Assembly (NCBI GenBank): GCA_041563315.1
Contig: JBFFNE010000020.1
Span: forward strand, 1 to 39,346
Direction of reading: 5' to 3'
Origin: JBFEYJ01 sp041563315
Lineage (GTDB): Bacteria; Pseudomonadota; Gammaproteobacteria; Thiohalomonadales; Thiohalomonadaceae
DNA: 39,346 nucleotides
Below, one piece after another: positions 1-8,255 of this stretch; position 1 is the first letter of the stretch, and each line of letters opens with the position of its first letter. The notes below the pieces were generated by a model. It saw nothing but the letters and a program-made list of their open reading frames with translations. It was not told where the DNA came from and did not search any database. A program made the translations under genes and the position numbers.

Positions 1-16
1 ACAATCCTGCCCCACC

Positions 17-44
17 TTGCAGCACTGACACAACGACATATAGT
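17..44 (+). promoter_or_regulatory. candidate sigma70 promoter of the RRM gene
   Basis: TTGCAG (17-22) and TATAGT (39-44) are 16 bp apart and lie 31 bp before the start codon at 75. The -10 hexamer is good and the -35 matches consensus in only three positions, so this is a weak-to-moderate prediction. A GGGAG ribosome site follows at 65-69. Confidence 0.35.
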
Positions 45-74
45 TAACGTGAAATAACTACAAAGGGAGCTGAC

Positions 75-461
75 ATGGAGGTTTTCATTGGCAATCTGTC
101 ACTCGACATCACACACAACGATCTGGTCATCTTTTTCAAGGGTTTTGCCAAAAAAGCGAAACTCCGACTTGTCGATAAACGGCGGGAGGACAACAGCAAG
201 TTCCGTTATGGCGTCGTGAAATTCGATTCCGACAAGCTAGCGCTCAAGGCCATCAGGAAACTGAACCACAAGCCGCTACGCGGCATCCGGGTGGAGCTAC
301 GTGAATACTTCCACCGCTGCTACGCCAATGAACGCCGTGCCGTGAACTGGCGTAACAAACCCTGGGCAGGGGTGGAACGACGCCAACAAGAACGGCGCAA
401 ACAACAAGCCCAGGCCGGATGTCCTGATAATCTGTCCAAAAGAGGGAAGGAAACGGAATAA
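75..461 (+). CDS. RRM-domain RNA-binding protein
   Basis: Small bacterial RNA recognition motif protein of 128 aa. An RRM fills about residues 2-80: the RNP2-like strand VFIGNL is at 3-8, and an RNP1-like strand RYGVVKF lies near residue 45. The last 45 residues are very basic and glutamine/arginine-rich (RRQQERRKQQAQ), a tail that would add non-specific RNA contacts. Bacterial RRM proteins of this size are presumed to bind single-stranded RNA in the cytoplasm; the targets here are unknown. The ATG at 75 has a good ribosome site (GGGAG, 5 nt spacing after it). It is a single-gene unit convergent with aroE. Family assignment is solid; the physiological role is not known. Confidence 0.88.
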   Translation: MEVFIGNLSLDITHNDLVIFFKGFAKKAKLRLVDKRREDNSKFRYGVVKFDSDKLALKAIRKLNHKPLRGIRVELREYFHRCYANERRAVNWRNKPWAGVERRQQERRKQQAQAGCPDNLSKRGKETE

Positions 462-464
462 ACG

Positions 465-480
465 ATCCGCATTAGCGGAT
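465..480 (+). other. perfect hairpin just after the RRM gene
   Basis: ATCCGC (465-470) and GCGGAT (475-480) form a 6-bp stem with an ATTA loop, starting 4 nt after the stop codon. A second small hairpin, GCCC-ACT-GGGC, follows at 483-493. No T-tract follows either one on the plus strand, so they are not standard intrinsic terminators. They could be 3' end protection or a protein-binding site. Confidence 0.4.
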
Positions 481-571
481 ATGCCCACTGGGCAAAAAAT
501 GGGTAATCTGGCTTGTCACATACCGGGGGAATCCACCGGAAATCGACTGTGCTGGCAGTGCTGCCTACTCT

Positions 572-1414
572 TCAGCCACCGTCCTTCGCCAACACCTCAC
601 GTACCGCCGCAATCACCGGCGCGGTTTGCGGGCGTACGCCGCGCCACAGCAGGAACGACTCAGCCGCCTGCTCCACCAGCATGCCTAGCCCGTCCGCGAG
701 GTGCTCGCATCCTTCCTCCTCCGCCCAGCGCATGAAAGCGGTCGGTTCCGCTCCGTACATCATGTCGTAGCAAAAGGCGTCTCGCGCCAGGATTCCTTCG
801 GGCAGCGGAGGGACTTCTCCCTTAAGACTGGCAGAGGTGCCGTTGATAATGATGTCATAGCGAGAGCCGTCGAGATCGGCAAAACTGCTTCCCTCCACAC
901 TCCCATGGTCCTCGAAGGCATCGGACAGCTCCAGTGCCCGGTCCGGGGTACGGTTGGCAATCACTACCAGCGCCGGCTTTTCCTCCAGAATCGGGCCCAG
1001 CACCCCGCGAACTGCGCCGCCGGCGCCAAGCAGCAACACCCGCTTTCCTGTGATGACCACACCCAGATTATCGCGAATATCACGTACCAAACCGACACCA
1101 TCGGTATTATCACCGAACAGGCTGCCGTCCTCCCGGATCTGAATGGTATTTACGGCACCCGCCAACGCCGCGCATTCGCTACGTTCATCCACCAGCCGCC
1201 AGGCGTCACGCTTGAACGGCACGGTCACATTCAGTCCCTTGCCGCCCTCATCCCTGAATGCCTGTACCGCTTCGACAAACTGTCCCAGCGCAACAAGTAT
1301 CGCCCCATACTCAAGCTGCTGTTTGCTCTGTTTCGCAAACAGGGAGTGAATCATGGGTGATTTGCTGTGGGCAATAGGATTCCCCATCACGGCGTAGCGA
1401 TCGAGCTGTGACAC
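572..1414 (-). CDS. aroE: shikimate dehydrogenase (NADP+)
   Basis: Catalyses NADPH-dependent reduction of 3-dehydroshikimate to shikimate in the common aromatic amino acid pathway, in the cytoplasm. At 280 aa it has the usual AroE length. The substrate-binding segment NPIAHSKSP is at residues 12-20. The catalytic lysine sits in NVTVPFK (K68) and its partner aspartate in GDNTDG (D105). The nucleotide-binding GAGGAVRG loop is at about 130-137, followed by the NADP-preferring ANRTPDR segment. The start is GTG at 1414, supported by a TGAGGAG ribosome site 9 nt upstream that overlaps the stop codon of the phosphate transporter gene. It is the last gene of a three-gene minus-strand operon (DUF47, pit, aroE) with gaps of 11 and 13 nt, so expression is probably coupled to phosphate transport. 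Confidence 0.95.
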   Translation of the reverse strand: MSQLDRYAVMGNPIAHSKSPMIHSLFAKQSKQQLEYGAILVALGQFVEAVQAFRDEGGKGLNVTVPFKRDAWRLVDERSECAALAGAVNTIQIREDGSLFGDNTDGVGLVRDIRDNLGVVITGKRVLLLGAGGAVRGVLGPILEEKPALVVIANRTPDRALELSDAFEDHGSVEGSSFADLDGSRYDIIINGTSASLKGEVPPLPEGILARDAFCYDMMYGAEPTAFMRWAEEEGCEHLADGLGMLVEQAAESFLLWRGVRPQTAPVIAAVREVLAKDGG

Positions 1415-1427
1415 AGTGGTGTGCTCC

Positions 1428-2678
1428 TCAGGAAAAGATACCTTTTAGGATGAAGAAGAACAGTATCGCCAGAATTGCACCGGCGGGCAGAGTCACGATC
1501 CAGGAAAGGAAGATAGTTCGCACTACATTGAGATTCAGCGCGGCGATCCCGCGTGCCAGGCCGACACCGAGCACCGCTCCCACCAAGGTATGTGTGGTGG
1601 AGATAGGAAGGCCGGTACCGGAGGCGATGACCACGGTTATGGCTGCCGCCAGTGTGGCGGCAAAACCACGACTCGGGGTCAGCTCGGTAATGCCCGTACC
1701 GACCGTGGCGATGACCTTGTGGCCGTAGGTTACCAGGCCGATCACAATACCGGCACCACCTAGCAACAGGATCCAGGTCGGCATCATCGTCTCTGCTGCC
1801 ACCATACCGGTTTGAGCGATACTCACCACCGCCGCCAGCGGACCGACGGCATTTGCCACATCATTAGAGCCATGGGCAAAGGCCATGGCGCAGGCGGTGA
1901 AGATCATCAACACACCAAACACCTTCTCCACATTAGCAAAATGGAAGTCGGCATCGGCGGCGGGGTCAAAACGCAAACGGCGAATGAAGACAATGCCAAT
2001 GACCATTACCACCAGTCCGATACCCGTGCTAATGACGTAACTCTCAGCCATAGATAGATGCAAGCCGACATGCTTGAGCCCTTTGAACAATGTAACGAGG
2101 GCAATCACAAAGCCAACAAGGAAGATATAGAACGGTACGTAACGCTTGGCGTTTTCCAGTGGATTTGAGGTATCGAGAATAAAACGCTGCACACTGACGA
2201 ACAACCAGTAAGCAATAATGCCTGACAACGCCGGCGAGATAACCCAGCTAAGCACGATCGTACCGACCTTCCCCCATTGCACCGCCTCCATGCCGATACC
2301 GACCGCGGCAAAACCGACGATGGCACCGACGATAGAGTGGGTCGTGGAGACCGGCCAGCCAGCACGCGAGGCTACCATCAACCATATCCCGGCAGCCAGT
2401 AGCGCCGCGAGCATGCCGTAAACCACCAGTTCGGGGCTGCCTGACAGCACTTGGGAGTCGATCATTCCCTTGCGGATGGTCTTGGTCACTTCGCCGCCGG
2501 CCAGGAAAGCGCCAGCGAACTCAAATACCGCAGCAATAATAAAGGCTTGTTTAATACTGACGGCTCTTGAACCGACCGAGGTGCCCATGGCATTGGCCAC
2601 ATCGTTGGCGCCAACACCCCACGCCATGAAAAAGCCAAAAAGACAGGCAAGAACGATAAAAATTGTTGCGTATTCCAT
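1428..2678 (-). CDS. pit: inorganic phosphate transporter, PiT family
   Basis: Low-affinity, cation-coupled phosphate importer of the inner membrane. The two inverted PiT signature repeats are present: GANDVANAMGTSVGS near the N-terminus and AHGSNDVANAVGPLAAV in the second half. About ten hydrophobic segments surround them. Length is 416 aa from the ATG at 2678. An in-frame TTG at 2687 would add three residues, but the GAGG ribosome site lies about 9 nt before the ATG, which favours the shorter form. The gene begins 11 nt after the DUF47 gene stop, and that stop overlaps the ribosome site, implying translational coupling. PiT plus a DUF47 PhoU-like protein is a widespread pair. Whether phosphate or a metal-phosphate is the physiological substrate cannot be read from sequence. 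Confidence 0.94.
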   Translation of the reverse strand: MEYATIFIVLACLFGFFMAWGVGANDVANAMGTSVGSRAVSIKQAFIIAAVFEFAGAFLAGGEVTKTIRKGMIDSQVLSGSPELVVYGMLAALLAAGIWLMVASRAGWPVSTTHSIVGAIVGFAAVGIGMEAVQWGKVGTIVLSWVISPALSGIIAYWLFVSVQRFILDTSNPLENAKRYVPFYIFLVGFVIALVTLFKGLKHVGLHLSMAESYVISTGIGLVVMVIGIVFIRRLRFDPAADADFHFANVEKVFGVLMIFTACAMAFAHGSNDVANAVGPLAAVVSIAQTGMVAAETMMPTWILLLGGAGIVIGLVTYGHKVIATVGTGITELTPSRGFAATLAAAITVVIASGTGLPISTTHTLVGAVLGVGLARGIAALNLNVVRTIFLSWIVTLPAGAILAILFFFILKGIFS

Positions 2679-2689
2679 GATATCCAACC

Positions 2690-3370
2690 TCAGCGTGCCA
2701 GCATAATCTCAAGACGACTGCCCACACGCTGGGCCAGATCCGCCAAATCACCGATCCATTCGATTATCCGGTAAATGAACATCACGTCTACCGGCGGCAG
2801 CTCCTTTTCCAGTTCAAACACCTGAGCGCGCACGGTTACCTGGATCTTGTCCGTGTCGCTTTCGATCTCATCTAGCTTGGTGATCATCGACTCGACCAGG
2901 TCTACCTCTCGGCCGCGAAAACCGGTCTCCACCAGTTCGTCCAGTTCATTGATTGCCGTCTGTGCCTGGGCCGAAGCATCAATACAACGCTTGACGAAAT
3001 CGATCATCAGGGGAGCAACCTCAGCAGGGAATTTCATCTTTCGCCCCAGCATCAGGCCGGCGATATCCTTCGCCTTGTTGGCGATGCGATCCTGCATAGT
3101 GAGCGTTTCCAGCAGGTCGCGACGGGACATCGCCATCAGCAGGTTACTGGGCAGGTTTAGCCTAAGTTCGTGCTTAAGCTCATCAGCCGCACCTTCCAGT
3201 TCGGCGATTCTTTTCTGCACTTCAGCCGCCTTTTCCCAGTTGCCTGCCAAGGCTGCCTCAAAAAACGGGATCAGCTCGTTGGCGCAAGCCTGGACCTTAC
3301 CCATGTGTTGCTGCATGGGACGAATCGGCGAGCTGCCGAACATACTGAAGATGTAACTTTTGGGTGACAT
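2690..3370 (-). CDS. DUF47/PhoU-like phosphate transport accessory protein (TIGR00153 family)
   Basis: Cytoplasmic all-helical protein related to PhoU, usually encoded beside PiT transporters and thought to modulate them. The 226-aa product is mostly amphipathic helix, with acidic stretches such as ELDELVETGFRGREVDLVES and KLDEIESDTDK typical of the family's metal-binding helices. I place the start at 3370. The upstream in-frame ATG at 3379 directly abuts the GGGAGG ribosome site with no spacer, whereas the ATG at 3370 has 9 nt spacing. It is the first gene of the DUF47-pit-aroE operon, with a promoter carrying a perfect TATAAT just upstream. Confidence 0.9.
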   Translation of the reverse strand: MSPKSYIFSMFGSSPIRPMQQHMGKVQACANELIPFFEAALAGNWEKAAEVQKRIAELEGAADELKHELRLNLPSNLLMAMSRRDLLETLTMQDRIANKAKDIAGLMLGRKMKFPAEVAPLMIDFVKRCIDASAQAQTAINELDELVETGFRGREVDLVESMITKLDEIESDTDKIQVTVRAQVFELEKELPPVDVMFIYRIIEWIGDLADLAQRVGSRLEIMLAR

Positions 3371-3397
3371 GGTGTTCATCCTCCCGGTGAATTGTGC

Positions 3398-3421
3398 GCG
3401 GATTATAGTGAGTCAATCCGC
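3398..3421 (-). promoter_or_regulatory. promoter of DUF47-pit-aroE inside an inverted repeat
   Basis: On the minus strand a perfect TATAAT -10 element occupies 3402-3407. It lies within the inverted repeat GCGGATT (3398-3404) / AATCCGC (3415-3421). The -35 at 17-bp spacing is poor (TGGGCT), which would fit an activator- or repressor-controlled promoter. The arms could be an operator or an RNA hairpin at the 5' end. I see no convincing PhoB box. Confidence 0.45.
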
Positions 3422-3461
3422 CGTAGCCCAGCGGAAATGACGACATTCACCCGAATATAGC

Positions 3462-4478
3462 CTATGCCTCTTTCAGCCAGCCCGCGACCCGCTTGGCGAA
3501 GTAGGTCAGGATACCGTCGGCGCCAGCACGCTTGAATGCCAGCAGCGACTCCATCACCACCGCCCTCTCGTTGAGCCAGCCGTTCTGTGCCGCGGCCATC
3601 AACATCGCGTACTCGCCGCTCACCTGGTAAGCATAGGTCGGGGCGCCGAACTGCTCCTTTACCCGATGTACAATATCCAGATAAGGCATACCGGGCTTGA
3701 CCATGACCATGTCGGCCCCCTCCTCCAGATCCTGCGCCACCTCCCATAGGGCTTCATCCGTGTTTGCTGGGTCCATCTGATAGGTACGCTTGTCACCGCC
3801 GCCCAGGTTGGCGGCTGAGCCGACCGCGTCGCGGAACGGGCCATAGAAACTGGAAGCGTACTTGGCGGCATAGGACATGATGCGGGTATGGACGTACCCC
3901 TCACGCTCCAGCGCCTCACGGATCTCGCCGATACGTCCATCCATCATGTCAGAGGGGGCGACCACCTGGGCACCCGCCTCGGCGTGGGAGAGCGCCTGCT
4001 TGACCAGTGCATCAACGGTGATGTCGTTCACCACGTAACCGCTATCGTCGATGATGCCGTCCTGTCCATGGGTGGTAAACGGGTCGAGCGCCACATCGGT
4101 CATCACGCCAAGCTCCGGGAAGTTCTCGCGCAGGGCACGCACCGCCCGCTGTGCCAACCCGTCAGGATTCCAGGCCTCCGCCGCATCCAGGCTCTTTTTC
4201 TCCTGCGGGGTTACCGGGAACAGGGCGACCATCGGTACACCAAGCGCCACCAGCTCCTCGGCCTCCTTGAGCAACAGATCGATGGAGAAGCGCTCCACCC
4301 CGGGCATCGAGGCCACCGCCTCGCGCTGCCCCTCACCCTCAAGTACGAACATCGGATAGATAAGATCATTGGCGGTGAGAACATTCTCGCGCATCAGTCG
4401 GCGTGAAAAGTCGTCGCGGCGCATGCGGCGCTTGCGCACCCAGGGAAATGCCCCGCGGCTGGTATCGAGTCGGCTCAT
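3462..4478 (-). CDS. hemB: delta-aminolevulinic acid dehydratase (porphobilinogen synthase), Mg-type
   Basis: Condenses two 5-aminolevulinate molecules to porphobilinogen, the second step of tetrapyrrole synthesis, in the cytoplasm. At 338 aa it is full length. Schiff-base lysines are K206 (YAAKYASSFYGPF) and K261 (MVMVKPGMPY). The metal loop reads DVALDPFTTHGQDG (128-141): the three zinc-binding cysteines of the E. coli-type enzyme are replaced by A, D and D. This is the Pseudomonas aeruginosa-like form that does not need catalytic zinc and uses magnesium allosterically. The ATG at 4478 is preceded by CGGGAG. It is transcribed alone, with an 83-nt gap before the downstream DUF47 promoter region. 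Confidence 0.96.
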   Translation of the reverse strand: MSRLDTSRGAFPWVRKRRMRRDDFSRRLMRENVLTANDLIYPMFVLEGEGQREAVASMPGVERFSIDLLLKEAEELVALGVPMVALFPVTPQEKKSLDAAEAWNPDGLAQRAVRALRENFPELGVMTDVALDPFTTHGQDGIIDDSGYVVNDITVDALVKQALSHAEAGAQVVAPSDMMDGRIGEIREALEREGYVHTRIMSYAAKYASSFYGPFRDAVGSAANLGGGDKRTYQMDPANTDEALWEVAQDLEEGADMVMVKPGMPYLDIVHRVKEQFGAPTYAYQVSGEYAMLMAAAQNGWLNERAVVMESLLAFKRAGADGILTYFAKRVAGWLKEA

Positions 4479-4840
4479 TCAATACTCCCGGTAGGAAGAT
4501 GGTTAATATGGAGGCAAGGCTACCGCGCCAGCACACTGGGTGCAATCGTCTGGATCGGTAAACTTTGGGAGAGGGGAAGAGGAGCAGGAGTAGATCAACA
4601 GCAGAGTCATGCCAGGACAAATCAGTATTGCGTTGATACCGCTGGGCAGCAAATACCCCGCATTCACGGCATCTTGGTCACAGAGACAATTCACGCAGGG
4701 CGCCGGGTGAGCCCGGGTGTTTGCCATTTTGTTGCCGTCCCCGCAGGCCAGGAGCTAAAGCCTTGCCATCGACCCACCAATACGGCGCAAAACGCTCGAT
4801 TATTATCCCGAAACGCCGAGCATTTGCCACGCAACGTCGG
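4479..4840. other. intergenic region upstream of hemB
   Basis: These 362 bp lie between the end of yegQ and the start of hemB, both on the minus strand. They should hold the hemB promoter, but I find no convincing -35/-10 pair. A 74-codon minus-strand frame (4503-4727) has no recognisable domain, no strong ribosome site and an atypical composition, so I do not call it a gene. No RNA gene or terminator with a T-tract is visible. Confidence 0.5.
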
Positions 4841-6166
4841 TTAGAAGTTACGGGTAATCAGCGCCTTGTCATAATCCCCTTTCGGTAACGGTATCCGCAC
4901 CTGGTAGCCACCACCGGGGGCTTCATCCATGGGCATGCCATGTTGATCCTGCATGCCATCAAGAGTGATACGCCGGTTGCCAGCGGTGGTCATCACCTCC
5001 AGCACATCCCCGACGGCAAACTTGTTCTTTACATCCACCTCAGCCAGACCGGTGGCGGCATCGTAGGCGGTGATCTCACCGACAAATTTCTGCTGCAGGC
5101 TATCGGAGTGATTGGTCAGGTAGTTCTGGTACTCCTGGGTGTGGTGACGCTGATAGAAGCCATCGGTGTAACCACGATTGGCCAGGTTCTCCAGTACTCC
5201 GAGCAGAGTGGGATCGAAGGGGCGCCCGGCCACAGCATCGTCGATGGCGCGGCGGTAGACCTGAGCGGTGCGCGCGGCGTAGTAGTGAGACTTGGTTCGG
5301 CCCTCAATCTTTAGCGAATCGACGCCGATCTCCACCAGGCGCTGCACGTGCTCGACCGCACGCAGATCTTTGGAATTCATGATATAGGTGCCGTGCTCGT
5401 CCTCCTCGATGGGCATCAGCTCGCCCGGGCGCTCCTGCTCCTCAATGAGAAACACCTGCTGCGAGGCCTGGTGGCGCACGCCGTTACCGGTCTGCGAAGG
5501 AGACAACAGATCCTTGGCCACCACATCCCCGCTCTCATTTTCCTCGGCCGGCTTAACGTCGTACTGCCAGCGGCAGGAGTTGGTACAGGTCCCCTGGTTG
5601 GCATCACGGTGATTGAAATAACCGGAGAGCAGGCACCGGCCGGAGTAGGCGATGCACAAGGCACCATGGACGAACACTTCCAGCTCCATATCCGGACAGA
5701 GCTGGCGAATCTCGGCGATCTCATCCAAAGAGAGTTCGCGCGAGAGGATCACCCGACTCAGCCCCATGGACTTCCAGAAGTTGACGCTGGCGTAGTTGAC
5801 GGTATTGGCCTGTACCGAGAGGTGTACCGGCAGCTCCGGCCAGCGCTCGCGAACCATCATGATGAGACCTGGGTCGGCCATGATCAGAGCGTCCGGACGC
5901 AGCGCCACAATCGGCTCGATGTCACGGGTGAAGGTCTTGACCTTGGCGTTGTGCGGCAGCACATTGGTGGCGAGGAAGAACTGCTTGCCCGCCCCGTGAA
6001 CCTCATCAATGCCCTGTTGCAACTGCTCCAGGGTATCGAAATCGTTATTGCGCACGCGAAGCGAATAGCGTGGCATGCCGGCATAGACCGCGTCAGCGCC
6101 ATAGGCGATGGCATAGCGCAGATTTTTCAGGGTGCCGGCCGGTGCCAGCAGTTCGGGGGCTTTCAT
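4841..6166 (-). CDS. yegQ: U32 family protein YegQ/TrhP (tRNA U34 hydroxylation)
   Basis: Member of peptidase family U32. The E. coli orthologue YegQ (TrhP) acts in prephenate-dependent hydroxylation of tRNA uridine-34 rather than as a known protease. The N-terminus has the family sequence LLAPAGTLKNLRYAIAYGAD. The signature runs ELEVFVHGALCIAYSGRC (161-178) and continues to SGYFNHRDANQGTCTNSC (181-198). Cysteines 171, 178, 194 and 198 are candidates for the Fe-S ligands found in related U32 proteins. Length is 441 aa from the ATG at 6166; a GTG immediately before it (6169) is also possible. The ribosome site is weak. It is divergent from the mlaC-like gene. Confidence 0.9.
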   Translation of the reverse strand: MKAPELLAPAGTLKNLRYAIAYGADAVYAGMPRYSLRVRNNDFDTLEQLQQGIDEVHGAGKQFFLATNVLPHNAKVKTFTRDIEPIVALRPDALIMADPGLIMMVRERWPELPVHLSVQANTVNYASVNFWKSMGLSRVILSRELSLDEIAEIRQLCPDMELEVFVHGALCIAYSGRCLLSGYFNHRDANQGTCTNSCRWQYDVKPAEENESGDVVAKDLLSPSQTGNGVRHQASQQVFLIEEQERPGELMPIEEDEHGTYIMNSKDLRAVEHVQRLVEIGVDSLKIEGRTKSHYYAARTAQVYRRAIDDAVAGRPFDPTLLGVLENLANRGYTDGFYQRHHTQEYQNYLTNHSDSLQQKFVGEITAYDAATGLAEVDVKNKFAVGDVLEVMTTAGNRRITLDGMQDQHGMPMDEAPGGGYQVRIPLPKGDYDKALITRNF

Positions 6167-6325
6167 CACAACTTTTCGGCGCTCGTCAGGTCAAAGGGCT
6201 CTAATACGACCCGGAGCAGGGTCAGGAAGTTCCTATTCTACCCCGAGTCGCCGGCAGTTTTGCACCGCCGGCGCTTTTACGGGACAATTTCACCCGGCCA
6301 CCTTGGCCCTTGGAGAAAAGCAGTA

Positions 6326-7045
6326 ATGACGACGATGAGACACGCCTTCCCCCGCGCCCCGATCCTTACTTGGCTCACCACCCTGCTGCTAGTTGGCCTG
6401 TTGAGCGGCCCCGCATCGGCCGCAATTGCGCCACACACCATGCTTAAGTCGGTCACCGACGAGGTCATCACCGCCTTCAAACGTGAGCAGGAAGCGCTGC
6501 AACATGAGCCGAGCTACCTGTTTGATCTGGTCGAGGAGGTTCTGCTGCCTCACGTCGACATGAACGTGATGTCCCGCTATGTACTTGGCAAGCACTGGCG
6601 CACGGCCACCGATGAGCAACGCGAACGCTTCCGTCATGAGTTCAAGGATCTGCTGGTACGTTTCTATGTCTCAGCCCTGCTCGACGACACAGCCCGGCTG
6701 GATGAGTTGCTGGCCAACAGTGAGAACCTGATCAATTACCTGCCCGTCACGGTGGACGACAGCACGCGCAAAACCACTGTCCGTGCCGAGGTGAATATGC
6801 CCAACGGCGGGCCGCGAATCCCGGTCAGCTTCAGCCTGTTCCTCAACAGGGAAGGAAAATGGATGATGTACGACGTAAACGTCGACGGTATCAGCCTGGT
6901 GACCAACTACCGCAGCAGCTTCGCTGCCGAGATCAAGCGCGATGGTCTCGAGGCACTGCTTGACCGCATGGCCGAACGGAACCGCGCACTACTCGAAGAG
7001 GCGAGGAAAAAAGACACCCCAAAAACTGACAGCCGCGGCAATTGA
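6326..7045 (+). CDS. mlaC: MlaC/Ttg2D-family periplasmic phospholipid-binding protein
   Basis: MlaC proteins shuttle phospholipids between the outer and inner membrane in the Mla system. This 239-aa protein has an N-terminal signal peptide (hydrophobic ILTWLTTLLLVGLLSG, cleavage near ASA-AIA). The MlaC-type segment SYLFDLVEEVLLPHVD leads into a YVLGKHWRTAT block, then RERFRHEFKDLLVRFY, as in the family. The frame stays open far upstream, but the signal peptide identifies the ATG at 6326 (or 6335) as the start. No mlaFEDB genes are nearby. Instead a metal efflux permease starts 7 nt after its stop, an unusual pairing. The remaining Mla genes may be elsewhere, or this may be a paralogue with another lipid-carrier role. 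Confidence 0.88.
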   Translation: MTTMRHAFPRAPILTWLTTLLLVGLLSGPASAAIAPHTMLKSVTDEVITAFKREQEALQHEPSYLFDLVEEVLLPHVDMNVMSRYVLGKHWRTATDEQRERFRHEFKDLLVRFYVSALLDDTARLDELLANSENLINYLPVTVDDSTRKTTVRAEVNMPNGGPRIPVSFSLFLNREGKWMMYDVNVDGISLVTNYRSSFAAEIKRDGLEALLDRMAERNRALLEEARKKDTPKTDSRGN

Positions 7046-7052
7046 ACCACCG

Positions 7053-8096
7053 ATGTTCGGCGAACTGCTAAAAAACACGCTCGAACTCTATCTGGACGCG
7101 GCCCCCTGGCTGCTACTGGGCCTAATCGCGGCAGGGCTAATCAAAGCGTGGCTGCCAGAGAGCCTTCTCAGTCGCTGGCTCGGTGGCTCGGGCCTTTGGC
7201 CGATGACACGAGCCGCACTCATTGGCGCGCCGTTGCCTCTGTGTTCCTGCGGCGTACTTCCCGCCGCATTGGGCCTGCACCGCAACGGTGCTTCCCGAAG
7301 CTCCACCATCTCTTTCCTGATCGCCACTCCCGAGACCGGCGTGGATTCCATCGCCCTCAGTTACGCCCTGCTCGGCCCGGTGATGGCGGTGGTACGACCG
7401 ATCGCCGCGATCCTCAGCGCGATTGTCGCCGGCCTTCTCACCGCTCTGGTACCAGAAGCCCGACCTGTCTCGCTGCCCCTTCCAGTCAGCAGTGGCTGTA
7501 GTGGCGGCACCTGTTGCAGCAATGATCTCCAGAGCACCGCAACCCGTAGCACTCCCCTGACGACCAGCCTCAAAGGGCTGCGTTATGCCGCCAGCGACAT
7601 TCTCGACGATATCGCCCTGTGGTTGGCCATCGGCATCGTGCTTGCCGGTGCGGTAACTACCTGGATCCCACCCCAGGCATTGGCCGCCTGGGGCAGTGGC
7701 TTGCCGGCCATGCTGCTGATGCTGATTGTGGGGGTACCAATGTACATCTGCGCCACGGCCTCCACCCCACTGGCAGCCGCCCTGCTGTTGGCCGGCCTCT
7801 CCCCCGGCACGGTGCTGGTGTTCCTCCTCGCCGGCCCCGCCACCAACCTCGCCACTCTGGCAGTGGTACGAAAGGAGTTCGGTACCGCGATTCTTGCCAC
7901 CTACCTCCTCGGCATCAGCCTGAGCAGCATCGTCCTCGGCCTGCTCCTCGACTGGCTGCTCAGTAGCACCGGCCTCAACGTGATCGCCCAGATCGGCGAA
8001 GCCGGTGAAGTTGTTCCCCTGTGGCTGGCCTGGATCAGCGGCGCGCTTCTCCTGCTGTTGGCCATCAGACCGCTCCGGCGACGGCTGCTGTACTAG
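7053..8096 (+). CDS. heavy-metal efflux permease, SO_0444 family
   Basis: Inner-membrane permease of the SO_0444 type, a group annotated as Cu/Zn efflux transporters and related to ArsP/DUF318 permeases. The 347-aa protein has eight or more hydrophobic segments. The conserved PLPLCSCGVLPAALGL motif places a CSC pair at residues 64-66 inside a membrane helix, and ATPETGVDSI follows at 91-100. A cytoplasmic loop carries clustered cysteines (SGCSGGTCCSN, C149, C154, C155) that could bind soft metals. A second half-repeat begins after about residue 180. The start is the ATG at 7053; the open frame continues upstream only inside mlaC. The 7-nt gap to mlaC indicates co-transcription. The metal specificity is inferred from the family only. 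Confidence 0.85.
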   Translation: MFGELLKNTLELYLDAAPWLLLGLIAAGLIKAWLPESLLSRWLGGSGLWPMTRAALIGAPLPLCSCGVLPAALGLHRNGASRSSTISFLIATPETGVDSIALSYALLGPVMAVVRPIAAILSAIVAGLLTALVPEARPVSLPLPVSSGCSGGTCCSNDLQSTATRSTPLTTSLKGLRYAASDILDDIALWLAIGIVLAGAVTTWIPPQALAAWGSGLPAMLLMLIVGVPMYICATASTPLAAALLLAGLSPGTVLVFLLAGPATNLATLAVVRKEFGTAILATYLLGISLSSIVLGLLLDWLLSSTGLNVIAQIGEAGEVVPLWLAWISGALLLLLAIRPLRRRLLY

Positions 8097-8255
8097 AATA
8101 ATAAAGCCCAGGATATATTGATCGCGCGTCAGCTTATCCAACGCCGGCAACATACGCACCAGGTACCCAGCTGTTTCCCTAAAGGCGAGCATTAACGGGC
8201 CCGACGCCACTCAAATCTGTCTCGCCAACCGCTAAGCCGCAAGAGGAGATAACCG

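Noticed and set aside
483..499. GCCC-ACT-GGGC hairpin followed by A-run as an intrinsic terminator for the RRM gene
   Set aside because: The run is A on the plus strand, and for the minus strand the T-run precedes the stem, so neither orientation fits.
4503..4727. 74-codon minus-strand frame with several cysteines upstream of hemB
   Set aside because: No ribosome site, no domain, composition unlike neighbours; more likely the hemB leader/promoter region.
5348..6325. Long in-frame extension upstream of the mlaC-like gene
   Set aside because: It lies antisense to yegQ, and the signal peptide at 6326 shows where the real protein begins.
7137..8210. 357-codon minus-strand frame opposite the metal efflux permease
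   Set aside because: Low-complexity Gly/Gln/Ala-rich translation typical of an antisense shadow of a GC-rich membrane protein gene.
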